NCBI GenBank assembly: GCA_027019885.1
Contig: JALUWC010000364.1
Location: forward strand, 1 to 8,784
Length of the DNA stretch: 8,784 nt
Direction: 5' to 3'
From: Geoglobus sp.
GTDB lineage: Archaea > Halobacteriota > Archaeoglobi > Archaeoglobales > Archaeoglobaceae
Positions 7,097-8,784 of this stretch are shown here, one piece after another; within the stretch, counting starts at the first letter, position 1, and each line of letters opens with the position of its first letter. Under the pieces are notes generated by a model that was not told the DNA's origin, did not search any database, and was given only the letters and a program-made list of their open reading frames with translations. The translations under genes were made by a program, and so were the position numbers.

Positions 7097-7432
7097 TCAC
7101 TCACCTTCTTTTTTCTTCTTCATTCTCTCAATCCCCCAACCTGCAAAAGCCAAAGATGCAAGATACCGTGTTAAAAATTTCAAATTTTCCTCGTTTTCCC
7201 CAATCAAGGCGACGACACCCTTTATGTTATCTGAATTTGGAATTACTCCTATGTACTCGTTTTGGATTTTCTTAGATAGCCGCATTGCCTTCCTTAACCC
7301 TTCCATGAAGTCGTCCATGCTTTTAGCCCTCCCGATTTCATCTATGATGTCATATGCTGTTTCTTCTTCGAGAATAGCTGCGAGATATCTGGCAACGATA
7401 TTTACATCTTGGGATCTGATTATTTCTTCCAC
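7097..7432 (-). CDS. csa5: Csa5 small subunit of type I-A Cascade
   Basis: Csa5 is the small, mostly helical subunit of the I-A effector, helping to hold target DNA in the R-loop. The protein is short and helical, with RYLAAILEEETAYDIIDEIG, then AMRLSKKIQNEYIG and, near the end, RYLASLAFAGWGIERMKKK; the position before cas7 fits csa5. The frame is open back to an ATG at 7522 (141 residues), with another ATG at 7480. I chose GTG 7432 (111 residues) because GGTGAT at 7442-7437 is a strong ribosome binding site four bases upstream. The extra N-terminus would also be encoded across a good TATA box (7470-7463) and does not look like the family. The small subunit evolves fast, so position carries much of the call. 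It is the first gene of the operon. Confidence 0.75.
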   Translation of the reverse strand: MEEIIRSQDVNIVARYLAAILEEETAYDIIDEIGRAKSMDDFMEGLRKAMRLSKKIQNEYIGVIPNSDNIKGVVALIGENEENLKFLTRYLASLAFAGWGIERMKKKKEGE

Positions 7433-7462
7433 ATGTATCACCAATAAACATTGAAGTTTGGC

Positions 7463-7478
7463 ATTTATAAGTTTTTTC
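7463..7478 (-). promoter_or_regulatory. Probable BRE/TATA promoter of the csa5-cas7-cas5-cas3-cas8a2-csa3 operon
   Basis: On the minus strand this reads GAAAAAAC (BRE-like, 7478-7471) followed by TTATAAAT (TATA box, 7470-7463). Archaeal transcription would start about 26 bases downstream of the box centre, near 7440. This falls at the GGTGAT motif just before the GTG 7432 start of csa5, so the mRNA would have a very short leader or lose part of that motif. It is the closest good TATA box to the operon; a second one lies at 7845-7836. Confidence 0.5.
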
Positions 7479-7755
7479 ATTCGTTTAGAATAGTTCAAAT
7501 TTATTTGAAATAAAAGCTTCATATTCTACTCTTGATGAAATCCACTTTACCTCAAAGAATTCTTCTTTCTCGATTTTTTTCCATGTCTCTAACCTACATT
7601 CCTTCTCCTATCTGAAAGTTCGATCAAAAAATCGTTGAATGTTAGGTTTCTTTAATGTCCGCAGCTTTTTCCGCAATATCTCCAGAACACAAATTTTTTA
7701 GATAGATCCGTTAAGGTTTTTGAATTCGAATAAATAGCTGAATTTTCCTTGAATC

Positions 7756-7805
7756 TTGAACATTCATACACCGAGTTAAGGAAAAATAACTCAACAATTG
7801 TTCAA
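7756..7805. repeat. Nested inverted repeats, possible operator or RNA stem
   Basis: The outer arms TTGAAC (7756-7761) and GTTCAA (7800-7805) enclose the inner arms GAGTTA (7773-7778) and TAACTC (7787-7792), which have an eight-base loop. The right side also contains the perfect 10-bp palindrome AACAATTGTT (7793-7802). The element lies just downstream of the start predicted from the TATA box at 7845-7836 on the minus strand. It could be an operator for a dimeric regulator such as Csa3 or a stem in a leader RNA. No binding consensus is available to decide. Confidence 0.4.
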
Positions 7806-7835
7806 AAAGTACACATGAAAACTGTCAAAACTCTA

Positions 7836-7852
7836 TTTTTATAAATGGTTTT
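7836..7852 (-). promoter_or_regulatory. Second TATA-like element upstream of the cas operon
   Basis: The minus strand reads AAAACCA then TTTATAAAAA (7845-7836), a good archaeal TATA match with an A-rich upstream element. Transcription would begin near 7815 and run through the nested inverted repeats towards csa5, giving a leader of nearly 400 bases or a separate small RNA. The same bases also give a weaker TATA on the plus strand, but no gene follows it there. Sequence match only. Confidence 0.35.
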
Positions 7853-7865
7853 AGAAGAATTTAAT

Positions 7866-7890
7866 GGAGTCTTCATTTGTGAAGCACTCC
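7866..7890 (-). terminator. Hairpin just after vapC, possible terminator
   Basis: GGAGT-CTTCA (7866-7875) pairs with TGAAG and ACTCC (7880-7884, 7886-7890). This gives a 10-bp stem with a four-base loop and one bulged base (7885). It starts five bases past the vapC stop on the minus strand and is followed by T-containing but not strongly U-rich sequence. It may end or stabilise the vapBC mRNA and insulate it from the cas operon, which points the same way. Confidence 0.4.
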
Positions 7891-7894
7891 AGAA

Positions 7895-8254
7895 TCATGC
7901 AAATTTCAATCCAAATCTCTCCAACCTTTTGTAATGTCTTAGATTCTTGGTCAGAAGATGTAGATCTTTAACAATAGCTGATGAAGCAATTAGAACGTCT
8001 CTGTCATCCAGCATTTTTCCATTCTTTCTCAATTCAACCCATATTTTAGCAGCTTTTGCAATAATCTCGTTGTCATGGAAAATGACAATAAAGCCCTCTT
8101 CAAGAATTCTCTTGGCTTCATCCACATTTTCAGTTCCTCTTATGAACTCATACATAACTATCTCAGTGATATAAAGCCGTTTTGATGGCAGATCCCTTAA
8201 ACCTTTAACGTAATCAATCAGGACATCAGTGTCAATCAGTATTCCCTCGCCCAC
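7895..8254 (-). CDS. vapC: VapC-type PIN-domain RNase toxin
   Basis: VapC toxins are PIN-domain ribonucleases that cleave tRNA or rRNA when not bound by VapB. The 119 residues are of normal length and keep the PIN acids: D8 and D10 in LIDTDVLIDY, E36 in VMYEFIRG, D86 in LDDRDVLIASSA, and the C-terminal LLTKNLRHYKRLERFG, which matches the usual 'LxTxNxxHFxR' end. It should be an active nuclease. The start is GTG 8254, inside the end of vapB (19-base overlap), so translation is coupled to the antitoxin. It lies between cas2 and the interference operon, on the same strand as the latter but separated by 460 bases. The target RNA cannot be inferred. Confidence 0.92.
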   Translation of the reverse strand: MGEGILIDTDVLIDYVKGLRDLPSKRLYITEIVMYEFIRGTENVDEAKRILEEGFIVIFHDNEIIAKAAKIWVELRKNGKMLDDRDVLIASSAIVKDLHLLTKNLRHYKRLERFGLKFA

Positions 8255-8439
8255 TCCTTCACCCTTACCTCGTCATATTCTGCAGAAAGAAGCTTCTTCA
8301 GCCTAAATCTAACCTCTTCTCTTTTTATCTTGAGATAATTTACTGCAAGTTCTCTCAAAAAACTGTCCCAGTCTTTGTCACCTTTCATTTCTTTTAGTAA
8401 TTCTTTTGTTCCCTCTTTAATCGTAATTGTCGTGGGCAT
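8236..8439 (-). CDS. vapB: VapB-type antitoxin
   Basis: A 67-residue protein directly before and overlapping vapC, which fits a VapB antitoxin that binds VapC and represses its own promoter as a dimer. The N-terminus PTTITIKEGTKELLKEMKG is a beta strand followed by a helix, as in ribbon-helix-helix or related archaeal VapB proteins. It continues with DKDWDSFLRELAVNYLK, and the charged C-terminal third probably wraps the toxin. ATG 8439 has no ribosome binding site, but a TATA-like TTTTTAAAT lies about 25 bases upstream, so the mRNA is probably leaderless. Antitoxins of this size are weakly conserved; the call rests largely on the partnership with the clear PIN gene. Confidence 0.85.
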   Translation of the reverse strand: MPTTITIKEGTKELLKEMKGDKDWDSFLRELAVNYLKIKREEVRFRLKKLLSAEYDEVRVKEWAREY

Positions 8440-8453
8440 GTTAATTAATAAAT

Positions 8454-8474
8454 TGCGAAATTTAAAAATTTTCC
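8454..8474. promoter_or_regulatory. Shared divergent promoter between vapB and cas2
   Basis: An almost palindromic AT core can serve as a TATA box in both directions. On the plus strand it is GCGAAA followed by TTTAAAAA (8461-8468), about 45 bases before the cas2 ATG. On the minus strand it is GGAAAA followed by TTTTTAAAT, about 25 bases before the vapB ATG. A second plus-strand candidate, CTTATTAT at 8484-8491, would give a leaderless cas2 mRNA. A VapBC complex bound here for autoregulation could also affect cas2. Sequence inference only. Confidence 0.45.
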
Positions 8475-8510
8475 GATAACATACTTATTATTTGAAATAC
8501 TATATGTGCC

Positions 8511-8784
8511 ATGCTCCACCTTGTTGTTTATGACATCTCAAATGACTACAGCAGAACCAAGCTTTCAAAACTTCTGGAGAGATTCGGGCTGACAAGAGTT
8601 CAGTATTCAGCATTCAGAGGAGAACTCAACCCGAATGACAGGGATGTTTTGGCGAGGAGGGTGAAGAAGTTCGTTGAGGATGAGAGGGACTGCATATTCA
8701 TCATTCCTCTCTGCATGAGATGCGCCTCAACTGCAGTTGTGATAAGCAACACGGGAGTTGAGCTTGTGAAGGACAAGAGCATTG
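8511..8784 (+). CDS. cas2: Cas2, spacer-adaptation protein (3' end cut by the window edge)
   Basis: Cas2 is the dimeric ferredoxin-fold core of the Cas1-Cas2 integrase that inserts spacers into CRISPR arrays. The 91 codons present read MLHLVVYDISNDYSRTKLSK, with the conserved 'VVYDI' strand and D8. They continue LLERFGLTRVQYSAFRGEL (21-39), the usual Cas2 'GLxRVQYSxFxGEL' block, and DCIFIIPLCMRC (60-71), the late strand. No stop has appeared, so the protein is longer than 91 residues. ATG 8511 is the only sensible start; no ribosome binding site is seen, in line with a short-leader or leaderless mRNA. It is divergent from vapBC and from the interference operon, and probably starts an adaptation operon (cas1, cas4, csa1) beyond the window. 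Confidence 0.93.
   Translation, partial: MLHLVVYDISNDYSRTKLSKLLERFGLTRVQYSAFRGELNPNDRDVLARRVKKFVEDERDCIFIIPLCMRCASTAVVISNTGVELVKDKSI

Larger units (their letters stand above)
7433..7894. other. AT-rich non-coding region between csa5 and vapC
   Basis: About 460 bases with no convincing gene on either strand. The stretch 7433-7522 is open in the csa5 frame but looks like promoter rather than protein. The region holds two minus-strand TATA-like boxes (7470-7463 and 7845-7836), nested inverted repeats at 7756-7805, and a hairpin at 7866-7890. On the minus strand it also has a possible stem, CCTAACATTC (7646-7637) with GAATGTAGG (7602-7594) and one bulge, enclosing CGAT(6)ATCG at 7634-7621. I looked for CRISPR-like repeats and for a degenerate mini-array and found none. 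It could be an operon control region or encode a small structured RNA. Confidence 0.6.

Noticed and set aside
7053..7454. Plus-strand open frame of 133 codons opposite csa5 and cas7
   Set aside because: It lies antisense to clear csa5/cas7 coding sequence and its product resembles no protein I know.
7433..7894. A CreTA-like degenerate mini-array
   Set aside because: I could not find two repeat-like segments flanking a spacer-length sequence; only inverted repeats and TATA boxes are visible.
7898..7912. GGATTGAAA on the minus strand, like the 3' end of archaeal CRISPR repeats (crRNA handle ATTGAAAG)
   Set aside because: It encodes the GLK of the conserved VapC C-terminus (RFGLKF), the last handle base differs, and there is no second copy or spacer-like spacing nearby.

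Overview
The window is archaeal and reads as an almost complete type I-A (Apern-type) CRISPR-Cas locus, most likely from a euryarchaeon of the Archaeoglobus kind. Evidence: split Cas3 (separate helicase and HD proteins), Cas8a2, the small subunit Csa5 and a Csa3 CARF regulator; TATA/BRE-type promoters; GGTGAT/GGAGG ribosome binding sites; and two archaeal-style toxin-antitoxin modules. The species itself cannot be read from the sequence.

Layout. From about 7480 down to 1 there is one long minus-strand operon. In transcription order it is csa5 (7432-7097), cas7 (7095-6046), cas5 (6036-5248), cas3' helicase (5251-3629), cas3'' HD nuclease (3632-2877), cas8a2 (2880-1759), csa3 (1768-1136), a broken mntA antitoxin gene (1133-652), a broken hepT toxin gene (665-238) and the 5' part of cas6 (241-1, running off the window). 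Most junctions are ATGA stop-start overlaps, so translation is tightly coupled. Upstream of csa5 lies a 460-base AT-rich non-coding stretch (7433-7894) with two TATA-like elements and nested inverted repeats. Beyond it is a vapBC pair on the minus strand (8439-7895). Divergent from vapB, a plus-strand cas2 (8511 to the window end) probably opens the adaptation operon.

How they work together. Cas7, Cas5, Cas8a2 and Csa5 form the type I-A Cascade around the crRNA. Cas3' and Cas3'' unwind and degrade the target, Cas6 cuts the pre-crRNA, Csa3 probably controls cas or array transcription, and Cas2 with Cas1 (not in the window) integrates new spacers. vapBC sits between the adaptation and interference units, and mntA-hepT sat inside the interference operon.

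Most notable. The mntA gene is interrupted by a 40-bp foreign segment flanked by two perfect 37-bp copies of the host sequence (771-807 and 848-884). Removing 77 bp restores a clean 134-residue MntA whose stop overlaps the hepT start. A 40-bp insert with a 37-bp target duplication has the dimensions of a CRISPR spacer plus a duplicated repeat. It therefore looks like a fossil of off-target Cas1-Cas2 spacer integration into the cas locus itself. One frame of the insert reads EVECSFCGKRIT, like the start of an archaeal zinc-ribbon protein such as ribosomal protein L24e, so the spacer may be self-derived. The neighbouring hepT has lost one base, which separates its catalytic RX4HXY motif from its N-terminus. 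Antitoxin and toxin are thus both broken.
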